Of a stretch of DNA of 64,000 nt, positions 1 through 8,121 are shown piece after piece (the stretch's first letter is position 1; each line of letters opens with the position of its first letter). The translations under genes were made by a program, and so were the position numbers. The notes below the pieces were generated by a model. It was not told the DNA's origin, did no database searches, and worked only from the letters and a program-made list of their open reading frames with translations. The DNA comes from Flavobacterium sp. HSC-61S13 (GTDB taxonomy: Bacteria; Bacteroidota; Bacteroidia; Flavobacteriales; Flavobacteriaceae), in the NCBI RefSeq assembly GCF_024171535.1, contig NZ_JALJZV010000018.1, positions 1 to 64,000 of the forward strand, written 5' to 3'.

Positions 1-7
1 TGTCTCT

Positions 8-48
8 CAAAGCGGATGCAAAACTACAACTTCTTTTTTAAATGGCAA
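8..48 (-). promoter_or_regulatory. Leftward promoter with CGC box, stable-RNA type
   Basis: On the minus strand TTG (46-48) is followed after exactly 19 bases by TAGTTTTG (19-26), a full match to the Bacteroidetes TTG-N19-TAnnTTTG promoter. Just downstream comes CATCCGC and then CTTTGAGAGA. The transcript would leave the window to the left. The CGC just after the -7 element is shared with both tRNA-Asn promoters here, so a tRNA or rRNA gene to the left is likely but not visible. Confidence 0.6.
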
Positions 49-113
49 GCTTTTTGTTAGAAAAAAATTTCTTTTTATTTACTTGTCAATAATGTGTCAG
101 AGCGTTGTTTCCT

Positions 114-154
114 TGCGGATGGCAAAGATACAACTTTAATTATTTAAGAAACAA
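114..154 (-). promoter_or_regulatory. Leftward promoter with CGC box, stable-RNA type
   Basis: TATCTTTG lies on the minus strand at 123-130, followed by CCATCCGC. The nearest upstream TTG (152-154) is 21 bases away, slightly wide for the -33 element. It is the second of three similar leftward sites in the first 260 bases. Confidence 0.45.
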
Positions 155-219
155 ATTTAATTTTTGTAAAATTTTAAAGAGCGAACTCTTTATTCTTGTT
201 TCTTATCTTTTAACTCCGT

Positions 220-258
220 TTCTCAAAGAACTTCTGCGGTAATGCGAGTGCAAAAGTA
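220..258 (-). promoter_or_regulatory. Leftward promoter-like site with CGC box
   Basis: TACTTTTG on the minus strand (251-258) is followed by CACTCGC and then AGTTCTTTGAGAAA, which resembles the CTTTGAGAGA found after the first site and the antitermination-like leaders of rRNA operons. No TTG stands at the expected -33 distance, so this could be a decayed promoter or part of a leader. Confidence 0.35.
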
Positions 259-366
259 GGGCTTTTTACCAGCATTCCTAATCTTTTGTTGTTTTATTTT
301 AGGTATTTCTCACGCTCTTTTCTTAACTGACTAGTATCCGTTGTTTTACCTCTTTTATTATTTCGT

Positions 367-416
367 GAATCGAAAGTCGGGATTCGGGAGTCGAAGGTTA
401 ACGTTTGTGAAAAGTC
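367..416. repeat. GTCGAAA/GTCGGGA repeat, copy A
   Basis: GAATCGAAAGTCGGGATTCG, then GGGAGTCGAAGG, then GTTTGTGAAAAGTC. This is the shortest of three diverged copies; it lacks the 3' half (CCTATATA...GAAATTTACA) seen in copies B and C. Confidence 0.6.
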
Positions 417-460
417 AATTATTATAGTGATCAGTAAACAGTAATCAGTGACTAGCATCA

Positions 461-550
461 TCGGGAGTCGAAAGCCGGGAGTCAAGTGTTCTCGATTATG
501 AAAAGTTACCTATATATGAGGAGTGAGAAATTTACACTAGCCGACGAATC
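461..550. repeat. GTCGAAA/GTCGGGA repeat, copy B
   Basis: It starts TCGGGAGTCGAAAGCCGGGA and continues through ATGAAAAGTTACCTATATAT, GAGGAGTGAGAAATTTACA and CGACGAATC. It aligns with copy C over its whole length with scattered substitutions and small indels. Confidence 0.6.
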
Positions 551-604
551 TCGATTTTAGACTAACGAATCACTAATTAGTAAAGAGTGACTAGAGGGCA
601 GCAT

Positions 605-697
605 GAGTCGAAAGTCGAAAGTCGGGAGTCGAGGGTTTGCGTTTACGAAAAGCCACCTATATAAAAGGAGTAGAAAATTTACAGTAGTTGACGACTC
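605..697. repeat. GTCGAAA/GTCGGGA repeat, copy C
   Basis: GAGTCGAAAGTCGAAAGTCG, then GGAGTCGAGGG, then ACGAAAAGCCACCTATATAA, AAGGAGTAGAAAATTTACAG and GACGACTC. The duplicated GTCGAAA heptamer suggests expansion by slippage. There is no coding potential. Confidence 0.6.
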
Positions 698-803
698 AAG
701 AATTACAATTCACGACCACACTGATTAGTGACAACCGATTACTGATACAATTTTCAATTCACAAGAATCAATACATAACCTATATGCGAAATCCTATAAC
801 GAA

Positions 804-833
804 AAAACCCAATGACACAAATCATTGGGTTTT
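804..833 (-). terminator. Terminator after the DUF6029-like gene
   Basis: AACCCAATGA and TCATTGGGTT form a perfect 10-bp stem around CACAAA. On the minus strand the stem is followed by TTTTTT. Confidence 0.85.
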
Positions 834-858
834 CACTATAGTATAAAAGTGTACTACA

Positions 859-2520
859 TTAAAAAGAAGTCGAAATTCCCACTGTCAGTCCTGCTGCTTC
901 AGAAACCATTCTACAAACTCCTCCTACACATAATAACCCTCCACGTTGACGACCATAACTTGCAGCTATACGAGTCACACCTTTAGTATAACTAACTCCT
1001 CCATTATAATAATGAATTTGCTCATCCACTTCGTCATTTCCATAATTATAAATATCCGTAACAAAGAAACCCCAATTTGCATTTGCCGCAAACTCCAAGG
1101 TAGCTCCAGCCCAATTCTTCTTATCTGAATCTGCCCAAAGATGTTGCATCTCTAATCGAATTGATTTAGTTCCCGCAAATTGATAAGTAGTTTCTGCACT
1201 TACCATATTTGTCTTAACCAAACCATAAGTATCCTCGACCTTTTCTTTATTATAGTATTGGTTTAAATACATAAATATAGAGGACCAATTACTCGACCAT
1301 TTCTTACGAATCTCTAAGCCTAAATCAGAATAGTACTTATCTCCCATTGCAAAATAATCTGCCTCCAATAATTCATCTTTCGACACATCAGCATCCTTTA
1401 ACTTCAAACCTGCCCAGTAAGAACCATTAACAATTACACTTGTACCATATTCACCACCGATAGTAGATCCCTTTTTAAAGTTATAGTAAAAATCAAATTG
1501 CCCTCCTATTTCACCCAATTTCGGATTTTGATAATAAGAGAAGCCCGGTTGTGCTTGATACACGTAAATGTTCTGTAAAGAATAATCATACTGTTTAGTC
1601 AAAGCAGGAACATAATTCCCAACTCCCTTATTATAAATGTTACCAGCGAAATTACGTTCCGAATAAAACGTCATATTCTCCATCCTCCTTAAAGTAACAT
1701 TCAAACCTAAACCTTCAGCCGAAAAACCAGTATTCACCAACAATGCATTACCGTCTTTTTCTATATTTTCGAAAACTTTATAATTCTCAACTAATGCATC
1801 CTTCGCTTTATACACATATTCAGCCCCAAAATAAAAAGCATCTCCTGTATAATCTACACGTCCTGAAAACAAATCTAATGTCTTCGACAGCAAAGGATAC
1901 AATTCTTTTTGATCTTGGTATCTACCTACATAACTAGCACCAACCTTAAAACCTGACTCTTCATTACCTGTTACTTCCGCCAAATCCACTTCGACATTCG
2001 CTCCATATAAATAGGAATCTGATAAATCAAAACCCATCCCGATACGTTGCTTTCCCCCTAGAAAAGTTATGTCCGCACCTGGAGCCATTCTCAATTTTGC
2101 ACGTGCTCCAAAAATTGCATTATTAATACCAATTTGACGATCTTCCCAAGACCTTAGAACCAAGCCGCTTCCAAACTGCTCATAGAAATGTCCTAAAGTG
2201 ACATCCACACCCGATTCGGTATTATTATATCTAGCAAAAACAGTCCCCACATCAAATTTTTTGAAATCTGGCGAATAATTTAAAATTGGTTTCGGCGCAT
2301 ACGCCTCTAATTGCGCACCAAGCTCCCAATTTTTATAACTATAATCAAACTTTAAATAGGTATTCGATCTAAATCTCTCCTCAGCATCCACTTCATCAAT
2401 CTTAACTTTTTTATCATCAATATACCACTGACTATTTGACTCTAACCCTACTCTAATCTGAGAAAATGATTTTACAGACAACAAAAGAACAGTAGTACAA
2501 AAAAATATTTTTTTTATCAT
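859..2520 (-). CDS. DUF6029-like predicted outer-membrane beta-barrel protein
   Basis: The product has 553 residues, with a signal peptide at about 1-20 ending VKSFSQ, then a long run of alternating polar and aromatic strands ending in F (VGISTSF), as expected of an outer-membrane beta-barrel. The motifs GHFYEQFGSGLVLRSWEDR and GINNAIFGARA near residues 110-140 recall the DUF6029 family of Bacteroidetes, whose function is unknown to me. The start lies 6 bases after the tlpA-like stop, so the two are almost certainly co-transcribed and the barrel may work with that thioredoxin-fold protein. A strong terminator follows. The barrel call rests on composition and strand pattern; the family name is from recognition only. 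Confidence 0.75.
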   Translation of the reverse strand: MIKKIFFCTTVLLLSVKSFSQIRVGLESNSQWYIDDKKVKIDEVDAEERFRSNTYLKFDYSYKNWELGAQLEAYAPKPILNYSPDFKKFDVGTVFARYNNTESGVDVTLGHFYEQFGSGLVLRSWEDRQIGINNAIFGARAKLRMAPGADITFLGGKQRIGMGFDLSDSYLYGANVEVDLAEVTGNEESGFKVGASYVGRYQDQKELYPLLSKTLDLFSGRVDYTGDAFYFGAEYVYKAKDALVENYKVFENIEKDGNALLVNTGFSAEGLGLNVTLRRMENMTFYSERNFAGNIYNKGVGNYVPALTKQYDYSLQNIYVYQAQPGFSYYQNPKLGEIGGQFDFYYNFKKGSTIGGEYGTSVIVNGSYWAGLKLKDADVSKDELLEADYFAMGDKYYSDLGLEIRKKWSSNWSSIFMYLNQYYNKEKVEDTYGLVKTNMVSAETTYQFAGTKSIRLEMQHLWADSDKKNWAGATLEFAANANWGFFVTDIYNYGNDEVDEQIHYYNGGVSYTKGVTRIAASYGRQRGGLLCVGGVCRMVSEAAGLTVGISTSF

Positions 2521-2526
2521 TAGAAT

Positions 2527-3009
2527 TTACTTTACTAGAGATTTAATTTTAGCATACATTTCCTTTTCAACTCCAGGAGCGTAACTCAAATGTTTGTAAA
2601 CAATTTTACCCTTGTAAACCACAATCGTAAACGGTACATTAGCAACATTCATAGCCCTTTTTAGCGCTTGATTATCATCCATAAGAATTTCATATTCCCA
2701 ATTTTTTCCTTTCACTAAAGGCTTAACTCTTTTGCTTGTTTTTGCATCATCAATTGAAACAGCAACTAATTCAACACCGGTTTCTTTTTGCCAATCTGAA
2801 TATACGTCATTAATAGCATTCAACTCCTTTAAACAAGGTCCACACCAAGTAGCCCAGAAACTTATAATTACAGGATTGTCTTTTTTCGCATAATCCGAAA
2901 TTAGAACCTTCTTGCCATCCATGTTTTTCAGTTCAATGTTTGGAAGCGTTGTCTGAGCAATTCCTTGCATAGAAAACAACAAAACAAATAACCCTACAAT
3001 TTTTCTCAT
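2527..3009 (-). CDS. TlpA-like periplasmic thiol-disulfide oxidoreductase
   Basis: This 160-residue protein has a signal peptide (about 1-19, ending GIAQ) and a thioredoxin fold with FWATWCGPC, giving an active-site pair Cys56/Cys59, plus the later cis-proline region NVPFTIV. TlpA/ResA-type proteins reduce or isomerise periplasmic disulfides or take part in cytochrome maturation. No cytochrome genes are nearby. The gene instead precedes an outer-membrane barrel by 6 bases and diverges from a second CxxC lipoprotein, suggesting a dedicated envelope redox role. The upstream gap has a minus-strand TATATTTG at 3037-3044. The family is clear; the substrate is unknown. Confidence 0.88.
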   Translation of the reverse strand: MRKIVGLFVLLFSMQGIAQTTLPNIELKNMDGKKVLISDYAKKDNPVIISFWATWCGPCLKELNAINDVYSDWQKETGVELVAVSIDDAKTSKRVKPLVKGKNWEYEILMDDNQALKRAMNVANVPFTIVVYKGKIVYKHLSYAPGVEKEMYAKIKSLVK

Positions 3010-3036
3010 AAAAACAAATCTTATATTTTAGATCAA

Positions 3037-3044
3037 CAAATATA
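3037..3044 (-). promoter_or_regulatory. -7 element for the tlpA-DUF6029 operon
   Basis: TATATTTG on the minus strand, 27 bases before the tlpA-like start; no TTG at the ideal -33 distance. Confidence 0.45.
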
Positions 3045-3128
3045 TTTATTAATTTTTGCTTTAACGTAAATTTATTAAAAAATTAATCTTATTTTTATCG
3101 AGCAAAAAAAAATTATAAAATTTATATT

Positions 3129-4022
3129 ATGAAAAACAAACGATTTCTAGGCTTTATAGCATTATTTTTAGCAATGTGCTCAGTAAATACATCGTGCAGC
3201 AGTAGCAGTGATGATACACCACCACCACCACCTACACCACCGGTTGTAGTTATTCCAGAACCAGGCGAAGATGACGTAAAACCGACCGCCGATTCGAAAT
3301 ACGAACACAAAGTATTAGTAGAAGATTTTACAGGAACTTGGTGCGGATGGTGCCCAAGAGTTGCACATGCAATCGAAGAATCTGAAAAACTTTATCCTGA
3401 AAGCTTCGTTGCGATTGCATTACATAATGGAGACAACATGGAATACAAACCGCAATCCGTTTTAGCAAATGCATTATGGAATAAGTTTTCAATCCCAGCA
3501 AACGAAAGAGGATACCCTTTTTGTACTATTAACAGGAAACAAACTTGGACGTATCCAGAGCCAAGTTTCCTAGACGACCCAAAGAAACTAAAACAAGAAA
3601 GTTCAAATATCGGAATTAGATTCAGCTCCGTAGTAACCAATACCAATGCATCTGTAGAAGCGAATATCGCTTTTAGTGAAGATATGGAAAACGTTTCTTA
3701 TGTAGTTTTCATCCTAGAAAGTGGGCTCATCGCTAAGCAAGCTAACTACACAGATTACTACACTGGAAAAGGAAATATAACTAATTTTGTTCACAATCAT
3801 GTAGTACTAGCTGCTTCTAAGGAAATCAAAGGAGAAGCTATCGCATCAGAAAATTCTAAAAAAGGAAAAATCGCTACTTTCAGCAACCTAGCTTTTACAT
3901 ATAAAGGGAAAGATGCTGCCAACATGAGTGTAGCTGTAGCTGTTTTTAATGCAGCAGGAGATTGTATTAACGTGCAAATCGCACCAGCCAATACAACTAG
4001 AGGCTACAAATTAGCTAAGTAA
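3129..4022 (+). CDS. Omp28-related lipoprotein with thioredoxin fold
   Basis: 297 residues. The N-terminus is a lipoprotein-type signal with Cys23 (VNTSC) followed by SSSSDD, an acidic stretch like Bacteroidetes surface-export signals, then a proline run (DTPPPPPTPP). Residues about 60-290 resemble Omp28-type proteins: LVEDFTGTWCGWCPR carries a CxxC pair at Cys72/Cys75 in a thioredoxin-like context, followed by a beta-rich half. The function of Omp28 proteins is not settled; a redox or adhesive surface role is possible. It is transcribed divergently from the TlpA-like/DUF6029 operon across a 119-base gap and ends in its own terminator. The lipobox -3 position is Asn, so lipidation is likely but not certain. 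Confidence 0.8.
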   Translation: MKNKRFLGFIALFLAMCSVNTSCSSSSDDTPPPPPTPPVVVIPEPGEDDVKPTADSKYEHKVLVEDFTGTWCGWCPRVAHAIEESEKLYPESFVAIALHNGDNMEYKPQSVLANALWNKFSIPANERGYPFCTINRKQTWTYPEPSFLDDPKKLKQESSNIGIRFSSVVTNTNASVEANIAFSEDMENVSYVVFILESGLIAKQANYTDYYTGKGNITNFVHNHVVLAASKEIKGEAIASENSKKGKIATFSNLAFTYKGKDAANMSVAVAVFNAAGDCINVQIAPANTTRGYKLAK

Positions 4023-4050
4023 CCAACTACTAATTCCATTAGTAAACACA

Positions 4051-4085
4051 AGAGGCCTACTAGATAAAATATCCAGTAGGCCTCT
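4051..4085 (+). terminator. Terminator after the Omp28-like gene
   Basis: AGAGGCCTACT and AGTAGGCCTCT form an 11-bp stem followed by TTTTTA. Confidence 0.88.
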
Positions 4086-4380
4086 TTTTATTTTTATAAT
4101 GTCCTAACTAAAAACTTATGTATAAATAATTGCACTAAGTTTTACTTTTTAAATATCAAAAAGTAAGTACTCTACTATTAAAATCTAAATTGCGCTTAAT
4201 TAAGTAAGGATTATTGCATGAACCATAAATAAGAATAAACCTTTCTAATCAAAAGCTTCCAATCACATACACCATTGGCTATTCTTTAAGAAGCCACAGA
4301 AAGAGATACAATACCACGTTTGAATTACATACAATATCAAGAAGTATTCGCAACAAGATATTTTCATAACGAGAAATACC
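4086..4380. other. Gene-free spacer
   Basis: An AT-rich spacer between the Omp28-like terminator and the tRNA terminator. I see no reading frame, promoter motif or hairpin of note in it. Confidence 0.6.
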
Positions 4381-4412
4381 TACAAAAAAAAAGCTAGACT
4401 CTCGTCTAGCTT
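4381..4412 (-). terminator. Terminator of the first tRNA-Asn transcript
   Basis: AAGCTAGAC, loop TCTC and GTCTAGCTT make a perfect 9-bp stem; on the minus strand it runs into TTTTTTT. It lies 11 bases past the tRNA 3' end. Confidence 0.85.
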
Positions 4413-4422
4413 TCTTATTTTG

Positions 4423-4496
4423 CTCCCCCTCTTGGGCTCGAACCAAGGACCCTCTGATTAACAGTCAGATGCTCTAACCAACTGAGCTAAGGAGGA
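4423..4496 (-). tRNA. tRNA-Asn (GTT), copy 1
   Basis: A complete cloverleaf on the minus strand: acceptor TCCTCCT/AGGGGGA, D-arm TAGCTCAGTTGGTTAGA, anticodon arm TCTGA-CTGTTAA-TCAGA with anticodon GTT (4460-4462), T-arm with GGTTCGAGCC, discriminator G. No CCA is encoded (the genome reads GCA after the stem). The gene is a single transcription unit with its own promoter (4521-4528) and terminator. It is identical to the copy at 34784-34857. Confidence 0.97.
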
Positions 4497-4509
4497 AGGT
4501 GTGTTACCT

Positions 4510-4551
4510 TTATTGCGATGCAAATATAGAACGAATTTTCAGAAAACACAA
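4510..4551 (-). promoter_or_regulatory. Promoter of tRNA-Asn copy 1, with CGC box
   Basis: On the minus strand: TTG (4549-4551), 20 bases, TATATTTG (4521-4528), then CATCGCAATAAAGG. The CGC just after the -7 element is shared with the other stable-RNA promoters in this window. Confidence 0.75.
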
Positions 4552-4582
4552 ATGGTTTTCTGAAAATTTCGTACTTTTTTAT

Positions 4583-5926
4583 TTACTTAAATATAGCCTT
4601 GTAAATATCGTTACCGTTGGCAAACAACAACAAACCGATAAGTATAAAGAAGCCAACCATTTGTGCATTCTCCATAAACTTATCGCTGGGTTTACGACCC
4701 GTAATAATTTCATATAATAAAAACATAACATGACCTCCATCTAGTGCCGGAATTGGCAATAAATTCATTACTCCAAGCATAATTGACAAAACAGCAGTAA
4801 TACTCCAAAATGCTTCCCAGCTCCAAAAACTTGGAAAAATATCAAAAATAGCTTTAAAGCCACCGACTCCCTTATAGGCTCCAGTTTCAGGAGAAGCAAT
4901 CATTTTCAACTGCTTTCCATAATCCACCAATTTCTCTTTTCCTTTATTTAGTCCAATTGGAATGGATTCTAAAAGTCCATATTGTTCTTTATTAAATTCA
5001 TATAGTCCCAACTGTTCAAGATTAGCATAGGTTAATCCTCCAGCAAAAACCATGTTCAATTTCCCTTCTTCATTTACTTTTACCGTCAAATCTTTGTTTT
5101 CACCATTTCTCAAAACCGTAGCTGCTACGGTCTCACCTTTGTGTTGATCTAATACACTCTGAACTTGATCTGCAAATTCAATGGGTTGCCCCGCAATCGA
5201 AGTCACCTGATCTTTGAGTTCAAAAACCTTAGCATTTTCACTATCCGCCGGCGCTCCTGCAATAATAAAAGGAATTCTAAGAGCTACTAAGCCCTGAGTT
5301 TTGTTTTGCATAATTTGATCGATAAAATCAACAGGAAACCTTACCGTTTTCTGCTGACCATCTCTTTCAACAAGCACCTCTTTTCCCATCAACAGTTTCC
5401 CGTTGATTTCATTATAAGTTTCAATCTTCTTACCGTCAACGGCAACAATCTTATCTCCAGTTTGTACTCCTGCTTTTTCCAAGGCAGGTGAAACTACCCA
5501 AACTCCTTTCTTGATATTCTCGTTCTTAATAAACAACTCTCCATAGTAGTAAGTCATTCCGATATATATAACGAACGCTAAGATAAAATTTACTGTAACC
5601 CCTCCTAACATGATGATCAATCGTTGCCATGCCGGTTTGGAACGAAATTCCCATGGCTGTGGCTCCTGTTTCATCTGATCGCTATCCATGCTCTCATCAA
5701 TCATGCCCGATATTTTCACGTAGCCACCTAAGGGTAACCAACCAATACCATAGACTGTGTCACCAATCTTTTTCTTAAACAAAGAAAACTTTACATCAAA
5801 AAACAAGTAGAATTTCTCTACTCTTGTTTTAAATATTTTAGCGGGAATAAAATGTCCCAATTCATGCAATACAATTAAAAGAGATAAGCTCAATAAGAAT
5901 TGAGAAAGCTTAATTACTATTTCCAT
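4583..5926 (-). CDS. rseP: RIP site-2 zinc metalloprotease RseP
   Basis: 447 residues, the usual length. The first membrane segment carries the zinc motif HELGH (His21, Glu22, His25), and the last segments hold LDG at about 395-397 (PIPALDGGH), the third zinc ligand region. Two PDZ-like domains lie between (about 115-300), with a membrane helix near 105-125. RseP cuts membrane proteins such as anti-sigma factors and leftover signal peptides within the bilayer. No anti-sigma gene is adjacent, so its target is not shown here. It is read towards tRNA-Asn copy 1; TACTTTTG at 5957-5964 is the likely -7 element. Confidence 0.95.
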   Translation of the reverse strand: MEIVIKLSQFLLSLSLLIVLHELGHFIPAKIFKTRVEKFYLFFDVKFSLFKKKIGDTVYGIGWLPLGGYVKISGMIDESMDSDQMKQEPQPWEFRSKPAWQRLIIMLGGVTVNFILAFVIYIGMTYYYGELFIKNENIKKGVWVVSPALEKAGVQTGDKIVAVDGKKIETYNEINGKLLMGKEVLVERDGQQKTVRFPVDFIDQIMQNKTQGLVALRIPFIIAGAPADSENAKVFELKDQVTSIAGQPIEFADQVQSVLDQHKGETVAATVLRNGENKDLTVKVNEEGKLNMVFAGGLTYANLEQLGLYEFNKEQYGLLESIPIGLNKGKEKLVDYGKQLKMIASPETGAYKGVGGFKAIFDIFPSFWSWEAFWSITAVLSIMLGVMNLLPIPALDGGHVMFLLYEIITGRKPSDKFMENAQMVGFFILIGLLLFANGNDIYKAIFK

Positions 5927-5956
5927 TTTCAGTTTTTAAATTCGATAATATTCTGA

Positions 5957-5964
5957 CAAAAGTA
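5957..5964 (-). promoter_or_regulatory. -7 element for rseP
   Basis: TACTTTTG on the minus strand, 30 bases before the start codon. No clear -33 element. Confidence 0.5.
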
Positions 5965-6003
5965 AAATATTAGTTTTACTAATTGCACTTATTTTAAATT
6001 ACA

Positions 6004-7923
6004 CTACAGTTTTATAATAGATTTATGAAAAAAGCCTGTGTTAGTAGCTATTTCCAACACATACTTCCCTTTGGATAAATGAGCTATTGAGAATTGCTTT
6101 TCCCTAAAGGTACCTACTAAAGCCCCTTTATCATCAAAAAGGTCGACTTTAGTCAATACCTGCTCATTACTCATATCGATGTTGATCTCTGTAAAAGTCG
6201 GGTTTGGGTAAACAGAAATTTGTTCATTTTTAACTGGCAGACTTTCCACAGACAAAGTACCTGTATTGCTAGTTGTAATGATATTTCTATTGGGATCTAT
6301 CTCTATGGACTGTATTGGAAAATCAACTTCGACCTCGAAGCTCTGGCTCGGTTGCGTGTTTTGCAGTACAATTACCTTTGTAGCCCCTTTAGTACCAACT
6401 AATTTGATCTCTAAAGGCATCTCAAAAAAATCAACCGTACTCGATGATGTCGTTTGTTTTACTGTTAAAGTAACCTTTTTGCCTACTTGTTCAGCGACTA
6501 CATCGTATATAGGATAACCTTCACCATAAATCCATTGATCAAAAAAAGCGGTTAAATTTTTTCCTGAAGCCGTTTCTAGATGTGCCTTGATATCCGGTGT
6601 ATAAGCGTGTTTATAGGCTAAATTAGCATCACTTAGATATGTTTTTACTCCCGCAAAAAACGCCTGATCACCCAAAATATAACGCAACATATGTACCACC
6701 ATAGCTCCCTTATTGTAGGTAATTCTACTGCTGAATATCCGATCTGAATTTAAGGCTTGAATAGGCGTAAGATATAGATTACCCCCATTCTGAGAAGTCA
6801 CACTATTGACCAAGTTTTGCTTCCACATTTGAAACTGATTTTCGCCTTGTATATTTTGAACCACGAGTCCTGCCGCATACTCAGAAAACCCTTCATTAAG
6901 CCAAATATCCTGCCACGTACCACAGGTCACTTTATTACCAAACCATTGATGTGCCAATTCATGAGCGATCAAACCCTGAGTAAACGCGCCCATAAACGAG
7001 ACCGTACTATGCTCCATACCTCCACCCCAGCCAAACTGAGCATGCCCATATTTTTCATCAGCATAGGGATAGGTCCCAAACCACGATTCAAACAAATTCA
7101 TAATCGGCACGGTTTGTTGCAACTGCGGCACCACACTAGTATAGTATTCAGGATAAATGTAATTGACAATCGGAAACTGATGCGGAGCAGTTCCTGCACT
7201 CTGTAGATAGACCTGATAATTAGTGACCGCGATGGCTACCAGATAAGCTGGAATTGGATATCCGTGGTGAAAGTGGGTCGTAGCTGTTCCATCGTTATTG
7301 CTAATTTGGCTTATTTCTAAACCGTTGGCTACAGATTTATAAACCGCTGGTGCAGTGATGTAAACATCAATTTTATCCACTTTATCCGCTAAGTCTTGCT
7401 TGCACGGCCACCAATCACTAGCGCCAAAGGGTTGCGAAAGTGTCCATAATATCGGTGTTCCAAAATGCACACTGGTTGTAAAGGCTTCTTGATTTTTCGG
7501 AGGAGCCCCTTCGTAAGTGATGATGACACTCCTCTCTTGACCAACACCTAAAGAAGACTTTAACTGAATAACCAATTCGTCCGACTGATTCTGTGTAAAG
7601 GTTAAAAGGTTACTCCCTTCTTTCACTGATGCCACTTTTAAATCTTTTGACAGATCGAACACAACCGTAGTCATCGGTTGCAAGGCTTTAAATTTTGCTT
7701 CAACCACTCCTTTTATATAATATTTTTCCGGATCCACTTTGAGATCGAGCTTTTGATAGAGGATGTCGTAATTCTGTGTATTTGGATTTGCTTTAAATTC
7801 CAATATCGCTTGCGCACTCTTTTGTTCTCTAAGAATCAGCTGTGCCCGTTCATCAGCGTCGGTCTGTTGTGCCGAGACCAGAATAGAAAACAAACAGGTA
7901 AAAAGGAAAGTAATTTTTTTCAT
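6004..7923 (-). CDS. M1 family aminopeptidase with T9SS sorting domain
   Basis: 639 residues. A signal peptide (1-18, ending LVSAQ) is followed by the M1 N-terminal beta domain and a gluzincin catalytic domain: HELAH (His321, Glu322, His325) and Glu344 in NEGFSEY. The exopeptidase motif, usually GAMEN, reads GGMEH at 301-305. Residues about 565-639 begin ISVYPNPTF and form a type A T9SS C-terminal sorting domain, so the enzyme is expected outside the cell or on the surface, trimming N-terminal residues from peptides. Compared with E. coli PepN (870 residues) it lacks the long C-terminal helical domain and carries the sorting domain instead. Monocistronic; no clear promoter found. Confidence 0.93.
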   Translation of the reverse strand: MKKITFLFTCLFSILVSAQQTDADERAQLILREQKSAQAILEFKANPNTQNYDILYQKLDLKVDPEKYYIKGVVEAKFKALQPMTTVVFDLSKDLKVASVKEGSNLLTFTQNQSDELVIQLKSSLGVGQERSVIITYEGAPPKNQEAFTTSVHFGTPILWTLSQPFGASDWWPCKQDLADKVDKIDVYITAPAVYKSVANGLEISQISNNDGTATTHFHHGYPIPAYLVAIAVTNYQVYLQSAGTAPHQFPIVNYIYPEYYTSVVPQLQQTVPIMNLFESWFGTYPYADEKYGHAQFGWGGGMEHSTVSFMGAFTQGLIAHELAHQWFGNKVTCGTWQDIWLNEGFSEYAAGLVVQNIQGENQFQMWKQNLVNSVTSQNGGNLYLTPIQALNSDRIFSSRITYNKGAMVVHMLRYILGDQAFFAGVKTYLSDANLAYKHAYTPDIKAHLETASGKNLTAFFDQWIYGEGYPIYDVVAEQVGKKVTLTVKQTTSSSTVDFFEMPLEIKLVGTKGATKVIVLQNTQPSQSFEVEVDFPIQSIEIDPNRNIITTSNTGTLSVESLPVKNEQISVYPNPTFTEINIDMSNEQVLTKVDLFDDKGALVGTFREKQFSIAHLSKGKYVLEIATNTGFFHKSIIKL

Positions 7924-8089
7924 AAAACGGTGATTTGAAATAAAAATAGTAAAAGAAGATATTTTTCAATTCGTCATAATAGCTATAAAGAAACGCAATT
8001 TGCAACGAAAATCAGTCAATTTTAAAAAAAACCAATAGGTTAATTCGAAGTAAGGGCATTAATGCTCGCTGATTAGAAAAGTATTTTCT

Positions 8090-8097
8090 AAATTTGC
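8090..8097 (+). promoter_or_regulatory. -7 element for serS
   Basis: TAAATTTG, 24 bases before the serS start codon. Confidence 0.55.
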
Positions 8098-8121
8098 TGA
8101 CATTAACTAATTTATTTAATC

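Larger units (their letters stand above)
1..858. other. Gene-free leading region
   Basis: No convincing gene is visible in this stretch. It holds three leftward promoter-like sites (about 19-48, 123-130 and 251-258), three copies of a degenerate GTCGAAA/GTCGGGA repeat (367-416, 461-550, 605-697), fragments of a second repeat built on CAGTAATC, and a terminator hairpin at 804-833. A 63-codon minus-strand frame at 294-485 runs through repeat sequence and has no recognisable protein character, so I do not call it. Confidence 0.7.

Noticed and set aside
294..485. 63-codon minus-strand frame in the leading gap
   Set aside because: It lies in the repeat region, has repeat-like peptide content (repeated TFDSR) and no ribosome-binding context.
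6817..7206. 129-codon plus-strand frame
   Set aside because: Antisense to the catalytic domain of the M1 aminopeptidase; explained by codon bias of the real gene.
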